Shown: in pieces, positions 12,160-20,455 of the stretch
How positions within the stretch are numbered: position 1 is the stretch's first letter
How the letters are laid out: every line of letters begins with the position of its first letter
Source: Acephala macrosclerotiorum
Taxonomy: Eukaryota > Ascomycota > Leotiomycetes > Helotiales > Mollisiaceae
Direction of reading: 5' to 3'
Length of the DNA stretch: 24,608 nt
Assembly: GCA_014904845.1 (NCBI GenBank)
Contig: MU119647.1
Span: 9,448 to 34,055 of the forward strand
Notes under the pieces: model-generated
Database searches by the model: none
The model's input: the letters and a program-made list of their open reading frames with translations, nothing else
Told to the model about the DNA's origin: nothing
Translations under genes and position numbers: made by a program

Positions 12160-12640
12160 TTTAAGTGACCCGAATTATCTCTGCTTTAAAATTATAATAA
12201 TCTACACTAGTGAACTTGTCGCCACTCCATTTCCGGGCGTCGCACAATGACGAGAGTATGAAACGTTTCAAGTTCTTTATAACTGCTGGAGAGGCAGTTG
12301 TTTTACAATGTTGATACATCGGGCAACTTCAAGATCAAACACGCGTTTGTTAGGCGTGCACCCTGAGAGCAAGTCTCTGGATGCCAACGCGTTTGGCAAG
12401 TGGACGAAAAAGCCTGTGTTGGAGAAGATCACAGTTGCGCCCTCGAAGGCTGGAAAGAAGGACAGCTTATCATCGATATTGGCTTTGACGATCTCAACTC
12501 CAATTGCTGCCAAGACTTGAGCGGCCTCACTTGATGGGTTCCGTGTAACGTCTCGAACTCGCCATTCTAAGACGCATAAGGAAGTATCGGCAACCGACGA
12601 GCCTTGTATTCAGAGATTAGTCGATACGTGTACTAAGTTA
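12160..12640 (-). pseudogene. NmrA-like NAD(P)-binding family protein, broken fragment
   Basis: The minus strand encodes a recognisable NmrA/Rossmann-type regulator fragment. From high to low coordinates: a degraded N-terminal segment ending QGSSVADTS (the dinucleotide-binding loop region, with a stop in it), then WRVRDVTRNPSSEAAQVLA, then GVEIVKANIDD and FEGATVIFSNTGFFVH (12277-12513). Near 12285-12295 the frame shifts: the first frame ends in a stop at 12277, while a neighbouring frame continues the family match (LKRFILSSL, then KWSGDKFTSV) down to about 12167, where it too stops. The remainder of the protein is missing and copia-derived AT sequence follows. NmrA-like proteins are NAD(P)-sensing relatives of short-chain dehydrogenases, often redox or nitrogen regulators. 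The family call is firm; the specific role is unknown. Confidence 0.8.
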
Positions 12641-12660
12641 GAGGTTGGCTCGAACCTAGG

Positions 12661-12945
12661 TATTAGTAATGCCTATTATAATAATAATCTTCGACATTTT
12701 ATACTTTTTTTTCGTTTTTCCGTCGAAAAATAATAATAAAATTTATAAAATCGTATTTATTTATATTATTTTGATATATATATATATTAAATTATTTTAA
12801 TTTTTATTAAAAATATATACGTTTTTTTAATAAATTAATAAAAATTACTATTTTTAATATAAATAATAATCGATATAAAAAAGTAGCCAATATAAGAAGC
12901 TACTTTATTTAGCGAGGAATTAACCCCTGACGCTAAGCGTTAAAT
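12661..12945. other. Short AT-rich island between the NmrA relic and TDP1
   Basis: About 280 bases, A/T except for CpG, with the same mutational look as the large repeat block. It ends with an 8-bp inverted repeat (AAAGTAGC at 12880-12887, GCTACTTT at 12899-12906). The string ATAAAAAAGTAGCCA resembles the left edge of the AT block at 20460, so this may be one end of a decayed element. No coding content was seen. Confidence 0.5.
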
Positions 12946-13153
12946 CGTCCCGTGACTATATATAGTTCTATTGTAACTTGCATTATCCGTCCTAGAATTC
13001 AAACCCAAGCATCTTTGTTGCGTGCGCAACTCAACTCAACTCTACGCACTTCAACACAAAGCGCATTTTCAACCACAACCTCATTGTACGCTTTTACTCG
13101 CCAGCAATATAATACCTTCAATTTAACAGATTGCGCTTTCCTGTAACACAGTA

Positions 13154-15093
13154 ATGATGGATGAAGGTCTCGAGTACGTAGGACATTCAAGATACCATCA
13201 ATCAGGGACCCCACTGACTTCATAGACGAGTGCTCGCGGCGCCCCGGCGAGAACACGCGGAGCTGCTCGAGGAAGAGCAGCAACTCCAAGAGGCGATTCG
13301 ATTGTCCATGCTCGAGATCGAGATCGAGAATGAGGCCTTTCATACCGCCGCCCCGCCATCCATCGAAGATCAACCCAGAGAGCGAAGTACGAGAATGAAA
13401 CGAAAGGCCGAAGAAGAGATGAGAATAGACGGCGTAAAACGCCCCACTTCTTTCCCTACAAGTATTTCCAGCTCGTCTTCGGGCCCTTCCTCACTGGCAG
13501 TACAACCATGTAAGCGCATCCCTAGACGAATTGCTCTCCTCAAGCTGACCCGCATGTCTCAGCTTCTATCTCTTCATCAAAAATCACGATGACCTATCCG
13601 AATGGGGGGATTCGCATCACTCGTACGCCGGGCAGGCAGACGACCAAGAACTGTGTCAATCTGAAAGACCTGATAGACAAACAGCATCTCATCTCGGCGT
13701 GTGTGTTCTCCTTCTTCATCGCCAACGAAGAACTCTTTCCATATCTTCCTCTTTCGCATTCGTCTAATGCGGTACCCGTAAGTGTGCCCCTCTCACTGCA
13801 ACACTCACCGACTCACATCAGTGAAATATACAGATCTATATTGGGAGAGACGCCAATCAGGATCCAACGGCGCGTATAGCAAGCAGCCAGGCAGGTATTA
13901 CCTTCAAAGGCAAAACGAAGTTGAGTGCCAAACAGCTGGAAAGTATCAGCCCGAATCTCTGTCGGCTTCATAGTCATCGGTACGGGAAGAACTTCCATGC
14001 ATTCTACGCTTGGTGTTCTGGCTCATCGCACTCTAAGATCCTCCTTCTAGTATACCCCGACTTCCTGCGACTCGTCATCACCTCTTGCAATATGATGGAT
14101 ATCGACACCCTTTTAGGCGACAACCACTGGTATATCCATGACCTACCAAAGCTTCCTTCTCGAGCACAACATGGGCTATCTCCCTTTGAGATAGACCTTC
14201 TGGCACATCTGCAAGCTCTTGGGACCCCGGATGCTTTTGTCGCCTCCGTCCGAGGGATGTACGATTATTCTACAGTCAAGGTACATTTAGTCACCTCCAT
14301 TCCGGGTGTTTGCTCTGGTGTCAAAGCAGAAAAGCATGGTCTACTGCGCCTGAGACGTGTTGTGCAAGATCTCAACTTAAGATCAACCCATAATGAGATT
14401 GAAGGAGCCGAGACACGGAGTCTGGTAGATACGGAAGCCTTTGGGGACGATGAGCGGGACGATGACCTCGACGCGCCACAATCTACGATACGGCCACTGT
14501 TTCGATCACCCCCAGGAAAAGGAACTTTTGACAAAGACCGCCAAGACTCCCTGTGTAACAAAGAAGAGTTGAGGCTCGAAGTATGCACAGCTAGTATCGG
14601 CGACCTATCTGGCAAGTGGCTCCATGGCTTCCATAGTTGTGCCTTGGGAAGGAAGACGATTGAAGTCGCCGGTAAGGGCTGTGACGTCCCAGATTTGAGA
14701 TTGTTCTATCCGACTGTGGGGGATGTGAAGGGGGCGTATCAATCGGCTCAGCGTGGAGCTTCCAACATTGGGTGCCACACCCGTCCGTGGGAAATGGCAC
14801 CTGACGTAATCAAGAACCTTTTTCACCACTACAAATCTAAAGACACTGGACGGCTATTTCACCAGAAGCTCATTATAGCTTATAGCCTACGAGACACGAC
14901 CGCTCCACCCAATTATATCTATGTGGGATCTGCAAACCTATCCCAAAGTGCGTGGGGAGCGTTACAGCAAGACAAGAAGGGGAACGAGACGACCTGCAAC
15001 GTGAAGCTTGTCAAATGTACTAACTTTGAATGCGGTGTAGTGGTACCTGGTCATTTGATTGTGGGTCTACTGGAACCAGGAACGAAGAGTTAG
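13154..15093 (+). CDS. TDP1: Tyrosyl-DNA phosphodiesterase 1 (Tdp1), four exons, C-terminus cut by a premature stop
   Basis: Tdp1 hydrolyses the bond between a 3' DNA end and the tyrosine of stalled topoisomerase I, in the nucleus. Exons: 13154-13173, 13226-13509, 13563-13777, 13834-15093. The three introns (52, 53 and 56 nt) start GTACGT, GTAAGC and GTAAGT and restore one frame of 592 residues; the first two have a CTGAC branch site. A ubiquitin-interacting motif (EEEQQLQEAIRLSMLE) lies near residues 23-40. Both HKN-type catalytic sets are present: H239-x-K241 with N259, and H516-x-K518 with N541 inside GSANLSQSAWG. A ~65-residue acidic, low-complexity insert occupies about residues 360-425. 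The stop TAG (15091-15093) is suspicious: the same frame continues 23 codons to KDKPWN, matching the conserved Tdp1 tail, and then meets a GTAAGT donor at 15163. The family is certain; whether the gene works is not. The next ATG, at 13157, is an alternative start. Confidence 0.92.
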
Positions 15094-15162
15094 TTGGACG
15101 GAATCGTGCCTTACGTTCAAAGTGCAAAGCGATATGATCTGCACAAAGATAAGCCGTGGAAT
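15094..15162 (+). pseudogene. TDP1: Orphaned C-terminal coding tail of TDP1
   Basis: In the same frame as exon 4, directly after the TAG, 23 codons remain open and read through YVQSAKRYDLHKDKPWN. The KD(R/K)PW element is typical of the Tdp1 C-terminus. The frame ends at a GTAAGT splice donor at 15163-15168, so a further small exon probably existed. Possible acceptors lie near 15233, 15289 and 15305, but none gives a convincing end. Confidence 0.75.
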
Positions 15163-15480
15163 GTAAGTCACATCTTCTCAACTCGAAAGATATGCCCCTT
15201 TCTTGCTGCTTTTGAAGCAAAAATAACATTCAGGTCTCTTCTTAAAATATTCTTCTAAGATCCACTTCCCATTTCCAATTATCTAACAGAGGTATACTGA
15301 CTTAGAGATTGTGGTAATAGGACCCGGCATGGGTTACATATCACCAAGAGAAGGACTGAGGCACATAGGCGCGGCAATACTATATGTTACGATACTCTGT
15401 GCTATGGCTATGCGATGTCCGTGAAAAGTGTTACCTGTGTATATAATATTGGTAAAGCAATTTTAATAAGCGGCTCTTTG
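15163..15480. other. TDP1 downstream region, no gene seen
   Basis: Ordinary base composition. It probably contains the former last intron and the 3' untranslated region of TDP1. No convincing reading frame was found on either strand. Confidence 0.6.
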
Positions 15481-15840
15481 TATAATATATTTAAGCTTTT
15501 GAAATCTCGAGTTTATTTTTATTTTATTAAAAACTTTAATTTGAATAATTTAATTATTATTTATATCGAGTTTAAAAATATTATATTTTAATATTATAAA
15601 TATTATATTATAATAATAATTTAATAATTATATATAATAAATTCGATTAAAATTAATATTATTTATTTATTTATTATTATTATTTAAAAAAACAACGTAA
15701 AATTAAAAAATAATAAAAATTAAATAAAGTAATTAATATAAAAAGTAATCGATATAAAAAAAAACTTATTTAAAACTTATAAAAACTTTAATTAAATTAT
15801 ATTTTAAAAATTTTATATATTAAATTTATGTAATTTGCTA
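15481..15840. other. AT-rich island, RIP-like
   Basis: About 360 bases with almost no C or G outside CpG, flanked by normal sequence. It contains an imperfect tandem near 15727-15760 (AAGTAATTAATATAAA then AAGTAATCGATATAAA). It could be a decayed small element; no ends could be defined. Confidence 0.5.
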
Positions 15841-16047
15841 TTATTCTAGAACGCAAATTTTCTATGCATGGCAAAATCTAATCAGCTGTGATTTCTAAAC
15901 TAAAAAATTGAGAAAGTTAATAAATTGAACAAAGAATACTAAAAGCTTATTAATTCGTTATTTCAAAAAGAGATTCAACGAAATAAAAACAATTAATTAC
16001 AAGAGGCGCAGAACTCGCGGGTCATCTAAGAAGATATTCTCCATACT

Positions 16048-18070
16048 ATGAAAAAGTATCGACAGGATGAAAAGGAAATAGAACTACTTCGAAGCCTTTT
16101 AAAAGCGGCAAATAATTACAAAAGGAACAAGGACTTTAACCCAATTAGGGACCCCGGCATGTGCGAGTGGTTCCTGAAAGACGAGAGATATTGCCAGTGG
16201 CGTCACAGCATGTCATCCGATCTCTTCTGGGTTTCTGCTGGCCCTGGACGTGGCAAGTCAGTTCTGTCAAGATTTCTGATTGACCAGGGACAGTTGACCA
16301 CATGCACTACCACAATCGAAATCACGCTGTCTTCTATTGAGGCTAAGACTAGCAGAGAGTTAAATGTCTGTTACTTCTTTTTTAAGGATGGGGGTGAGGG
16401 CAATATGGATAGTGCTCATGCTATGTGTGCGATTCTGCACCAGCTCTTTACTAACCCTTCCACTACTGAACTGGTCGAGCTTGCGCTTGAGAGCCACAAA
16501 GCACATGATTGAACACTCTTTAAGAAGTTTTCCGAGCTATGGCGGATCTTCTTAGCTTGCGTCACGTCTTCAAATGTTGGAGAAATCATTGTTGTCCTCA
16601 ATGCTTTAGACGAATGCAAGGAGGGCAGCAGACAGGAATTGATCAGAGCTTTCAAGGAATTCCATTCTCCGAGGGAAAAACTATCGAAACTCAAGTTTCT
16701 TGTCACCAGTCGCCCATACGACTATCTTGAAACATCTTTCCAGGGAGTCCCAGAAAGTCAAGCATATCTGCACCTTGACGGTGCTGAAAATTCCGATGAA
16801 ATTCGTAAAGAGATTGATTTTGTCATCGATCATAGACTCCTGTCTATTACATCTCGTTTTACCACTGAGGATAAGAAAAAGATCTCTGAACATCTTAAGG
16901 GCATGGTGCATCGTAAGAGCTGGGGCCACTAAACACGGCCCACCCCACCATTTTACACCAAAGCACCCCTTTTACGCCTATCCATATCTCTACAACGCGT
17001 TAATTTAAGTTAATAAAAACTTCTTATATTCTTAATCTTTACTAAATACATCTTTTGTACGATTTAGAAATTAAATTAAATGTGAAATGCAAAAATTGTA
17101 TGTAGTTAATTATGAAAGAGAAGTAAAATCGCTTAATTTACATATAAATTTAAGAAAATTTTAATATTTTTCACTTTACTTATATATAAAACTTGCAATT
17201 TAAGATATTAATTTTAGAATTTTTAATATAATTAAATTTAAATAAATCTTAATCCAATTCTTCAATTTTATAAAATTTGATTAAGAATATGGCGAGCTAT
17301 TAAATTATAAAAAGTGTAACTTTTGGTGTAAAATGGGGGGGTGGGCCGTGTCTGGTGGCCCCAGCTCTTACATATCTTTGGTTACACCTAACATTCAACA
17401 TTATTAAGAAGAGTCCTACTAACTACGGAAGGCGGCGTGATATTGAAAAGTTGTTGTCCAATCTTCCATCTGAAGTGTCTAAAGCATACGATAAGATCTT
17501 AAGCCGAAGCACAAATCAATCACGGACGGAAGCTCTCCTCAGAATAATGCTTGCTGCGGAAAGGCCGCTTACCCTTGACGAGGCGAATGCTGCATTGACA
17601 TTAGCTATTGGAAAAGAAAGTGAGTTCACATCACTCTCAGAACTCGATTCCGCAATGTGGTCAAGAGAGAGCTTTCGAAGCTTTGTTACAAATCTGTCTG
17701 GCCTTTTTATTAACGTGTACGATTCGAAGATATCTTTTATTCACCAGACGGCGAGAGAATTCCTCACAGGTTCCAAAAGCAAAGGTGATTGGCAAGGTCG
17801 CTTCCAGATGCCAGAGTCGCATATTACAATATCACGAACGTGTCTGTTGTATTTACTGCTACCCGGTATCGAAATACCATCTAAGAGCAGCCTTGCCGAG
17901 AAAAGGCAGTACCAGTACCTGGCCTATGCTGCAGCCTACTGGCCTCTCCACTTCGTCTCGCAGGAGGCTACCAAAGCTGAGTGTGATTGCTTCAACAAGG
18001 AATTCCAAGGTAAAGCTAGTTGTGTGTATTGTTTCTATCGCAAGGAGTGTCTGCAAACTTTGCTGCGCCA
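16048..18070 (+). pseudogene. NACHT-domain NLR (HET-E-like STAND ATPase), interrupted relic
   Basis: Fungal NACHT proteins are STAND signalling ATPases linked to heterokaryon incompatibility and non-self recognition. The first 154 codons contain the lead-in WFLKDERYCQW and the Walker A site (VSAGPGRGKSVLS, residues 62-74). An in-frame TGA follows at 16510-16512, and the same frame resumes with Walker B as VVLNALDEC (near 16600), where the usual first aspartate is asparagine, and with LVTSRPYDY. A MITE interrupts codons at 16914. After it, TYLWLHLTFNII, the winged-helix region and FIHQTAREFL follow, up to YWPLHFVSQ (near 17960). Family matching fades by ~18070 and no ankyrin or WD repeats follow. 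No N-terminal effector domain is visible upstream, where a TAA precedes the ATG by six codons. Both ends look truncated. Not functional as read. Confidence 0.85.
16916..17368. mobile_element. 453 bp MITE with 47 bp terminal inverted repeats and TA target duplication
   Basis: The left terminus (from 16916) starts AGAGCTGGGGCCAC, and the right terminus (to 17368) is its reverse complement. The inverted repeats run 47 bases with three mismatches, two of which are C/T and G/A. TA flanks both sides (16914-16915 and 17369-17370), as for Tc1/mariner-type elements. Removing the element and one TA joins the NLR codons HR and TYLW in frame, which confirms both ends. The interior is AT-rich but has C outside CpG, so it is not heavily RIPed. 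It has no coding capacity and would need a transposase in trans. Confidence 0.93.
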
Positions 18071-18227
18071 GCGCGTGAATCCCCATGTCCGATCCATTCC
18101 CGTCAGGCCTCAGCCTTACATGACAATGTTATCCAAAGTACCAAGGCTTCCCAGCACAACGAGTCTCCCTGTCCCTCCAAAGCCCCTGTCCCCCTGTGTA
18201 GACCCTTTCCCTTCATTCTTGAACAGA

Positions 18228-18728
18228 TCATGCTGCGAAGACGTCCTCGGCGGGAAATTCAATTGCTCGCTTGGTCGGCATCTTGATGGTCTTCCACTCC
18301 CCGTCCTTCTTCTTCTGGATCTGGGTGACGGCGGCCCAAGGGATCAAATGCTCGACCGCGAATTCCTTTTCGTCGGCATGTCCATACTTCTTGCCCGCTT
18401 CTTCGTACTCTGCTGCAACATCATGGATCTTTTCGGTGATTTTGGTGGAGTCGAGGGTGTAAAGGTAACCGTTTCCGGCATGTCCCTCGGAGACCTCGAT
18501 ATCGTCCGAGGTAGAGATGAATGGGTCCCTGGAAGGATGCTTCAATGTTCCTTCCACGTGCTCAAACAAGGTGCCCTCCGGGTTGGTAAAACCCTTGGCC
18601 TTGAAACCTCCAGCATCTTTGATGGTCTTGGGGCTGCGTGAGTCGCCTCGGTAGAGAGTGGTGGCTAAAACACCGCTCACTAGCGATGCAAGAAGACTGA
18701 AGAAGGCGAAGAAAGAAGAGATGTGCAT
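18228..18728 (-). CDS. Predicted secreted ADP-ribosyltransferase, heat-labile-enterotoxin A-like
   Basis: A single open frame of 166 residues starting at the ATG before MHISSFFAFF; the in-frame upstream extension to 18890 looks like leader sequence. Residues 1-22 form a clear signal peptide ending VLA. The mature part shows the three signature sites of R-S-E-class ADP-ribosyltransferases: YRGDSR (R27, NAD binding), FISTSDD (STS at 72-74), and an E-x-E turn (E120, E122) followed by a hydrophobic strand. The family moves ADP-ribose from NAD to a target, classically arginine; the target here is unknown. It is shorter than bacterial A subunits and no B-subunit gene is nearby. The sequence is undamaged and of normal composition. 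It lies convergent to the NLR relic and between repeat blocks, a typical setting for fungal effectors. The family call is good; secretion and activity are predictions. Confidence 0.85.
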   Translation of the reverse strand: MHISSFFAFFSLLASLVSGVLATTLYRGDSRSPKTIKDAGGFKAKGFTNPEGTLFEHVEGTLKHPSRDPFISTSDDIEVSEGHAGNGYLYTLDSTKITEKIHDVAAEYEEAGKKYGHADEKEFAVEHLIPWAAVTQIQKKKDGEWKTIKMPTKRAIEFPAEDVFAA

Positions 18729-18959
18729 CTTGTAATAGTGCCTGTGAGTTTGTGGTTTTGGGTTGTAGATTGTAAAAGTGAAATATGTGAGATTGTTTAA
18801 TATGCCGGTTGTGGATGTCAGAGATCTCAGAGAACAGGAACAACAACTTCTGATATACATTTTTTCCACTACCTTAAACAGCGTTAACACTTGGTATAAG
18901 AAACCTTTACGTACAATCGGATTCTACAAGCAAGCTGACAAGTATGAGACCAAAAAAAG

Positions 18960-19194
18960 AACCACCTGAAGGAGAATTCTACAGACAGGCAGGCATGGTA
19001 AAGATGCCTCCAAGGCCTGTGTAATGGTGTTGGTGTTGGTATAGAAGGCGGAGACAGAGGCACAGCGAGGGCTTGTGGAAGCCGAGAGGAGTTGGGATAA
19101 TAGTAGAGGAGTGATTTTCTTATAATGTTGGAGTTGGGATGATGGTAGAAATAGGAGTGCTTATCTTATGATGTTAGATGTTAGTGAGCGGTTA
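18960..19194. other. Intergenic stretch with two imperfect ~42-45 bp tandem units
   Basis: No reading frame of note. From 19089 and again from 19131 a unit beginning GAGTTGGGAT recurs and ends in a TTCTTATAATGTT/TATCTTATGATGTT-type segment; the second copy is slightly longer. This is a minor local duplication. Confidence 0.55.
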
Positions 19195-19900
19195 CGGCGC
19201 ACTATGTGGTCGAGGTGTACAACTTTCGGAAAATCGAAAAATTTAAAAAATTAAAAAAATTAAAAAATTAAAAAATAATTAATTAAAATAATAAAATTTA
19301 ATATTATATAATATTTTATATATTTTATATATTTTTTTATTTATAAATATATATAATAAATATTATTTATTAAAAAACTTTTAAAAAATATTAAAATTTA
19401 ATTTATATTATAATTTATAATTATTTATAAATTATATTTTTATTTTAAATATTTAAAATAATATATTATATTATTTCTAAAAATTATATAATTAAAATTG
19501 AAATAAATTTTATTTTATTTTATTATATTATTATATTATTTAATATAAAAATTTTAAAAAATTTTATTAAATCGATTATATATGATTTTTATTATAAATT
19601 TTTTAATAAATTAATTAAATTTAAATAAAATATATTAAAATTTATATAATTATATAATTATAAATATATTTAAATAAAATATATTAAAATTTATATAATT
19701 ATATAATTATAAATATATTTAATATTTAAATATAAAATTTAATTTATATTTAAAAATTTTTTATTTATTTTTAATAAAAAATATTATTATAATTTAATAA
19801 AAAAACGATATTTTAATTATTTTTCGAGTTTTCGATTTTTTTAATTTTTCGATTTTTCGATATTTCGAAAGTTGCACACCTCGACCACATGGTGTGCCGT
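19195..19900. mobile_element. 706 bp TA-flanked inverted-repeat element with AT-only interior
   Basis: The left end starts CGGCGCACTATGTGGTCGAG and the right end, reverse-complemented, starts CGGCACACCATGTGGTCGAG. Homology runs about 45-50 bases, through GTGTACAACTTTCGGAAAATCG against GTGTGCAACTTTCGAAATATCG. Most differences are C/T or G/A. TA lies outside both ends (19193-19194 and 19901-19902). The interior is nearly pure A/T with a tandem duplication, so unlike the MITE at 16916 this element shows heavy RIP-type decay. No coding capacity remains. It belongs to a different family from the first MITE, as the termini are unrelated. Confidence 0.88.
19621..19718. repeat. Perfect 49-bp tandem duplication inside the TIR element
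   Basis: Two identical, adjacent 49-base units (19621-19669 and 19670-19718), each starting TTAAATAAAATATATTAAAA. Their identity within an otherwise decayed interior points to a recent slippage-type duplication. Confidence 0.9.
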
Positions 19901-19902
19901 AG

Positions 19903-20455
19903 CGGTGGTAGGAGAAGTAGAGTAGGCGTGATGTGCCTCATTCCAAGGTCCACTCAATGCTGTCAGCCTTGTTTCCGTATGTCGACGATTTTGCCATTTG
20001 CGTTACCGGTCCGGTGTCACGGCGTCACTCCTTTTCCAAGTCAGATGGTCCGCAGTGGCCTGTTTGTAACTCTCGCCTCGTATTGCTAGAGAGAATAATG
20101 TTAGTAGGAATATGAAGGAATACTAACAAGTACAGGCTAAAAAGGAAACCGCCGGGCATAATCAAATTCTACAAGTAAGCTCACAAGCACAGGCTAAAAT
20201 TATATATTCAACATCTTATGTCGGCCCTAAGATCAACGGCCTGCAAGGCTGAGTTTTATCAAACGTGGAAAAGAAACACTATCTTATTGCCGATCTTGCA
20301 TATGCAAGTAAGCTTACTGCTGCTGGACTGCAAAAAGGGATCCACAGCCTCGTTTAGAGTCTCTCAATTGTGAAAATGTATTTTCCTCTCTTCGAAATTT
20401 TCGAAAGAGATTGCCGCTGGCAGACTCTCGGCAGTGTTTATTACTTAGACTAGTA
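19903..20455. other. Intergenic sequence of ordinary composition, no gene recognised
   Basis: Short plus-strand frames exist (19889-20089 and 19933-20115), but they overlap the terminal inverted repeat or lack any recognisable protein character. Positions 20160-20200 resemble 18916-18956, on the other side of the TIR element, in the same orientation. A near-palindrome around TTCGAAATTTTCGAA lies near 20393-20407. Confidence 0.55.

Noticed and set aside
12308..12520. 70-codon plus-strand frame
   Set aside because: It is the antisense shadow of the NmrA-like fragment, whose family motifs are on the minus strand.
12640..12656. GGCTCGAACC resembling a tRNA T-loop box
   Set aside because: No acceptor or anticodon stem could be paired around it. 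It lies in the upstream part of the NmrA relic.
13999..15229. Several minus-strand frames of 60-116 codons across TDP1
   Set aside because: All are antisense to a coding exon with intact catalytic motifs on the plus strand.
17355..18641. 428-codon plus-strand frame continuing past the NLR relic
   Set aside because: Only the part to about 18070 reads like an NLR. The rest runs antisense across the intact ART gene and has no protein character of its own.
18729..18890. 54-residue N-terminal extension of the ART frame
   Set aside because: The internal methionine is followed at once by a standard signal peptide; the extension would bury it and looks like 5' untranslated sequence.
19889..20115. 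Two overlapping short plus-strand frames
   Set aside because: The first begins within the inverted repeat terminus. Neither has recognisable motifs or a plausible protein composition.
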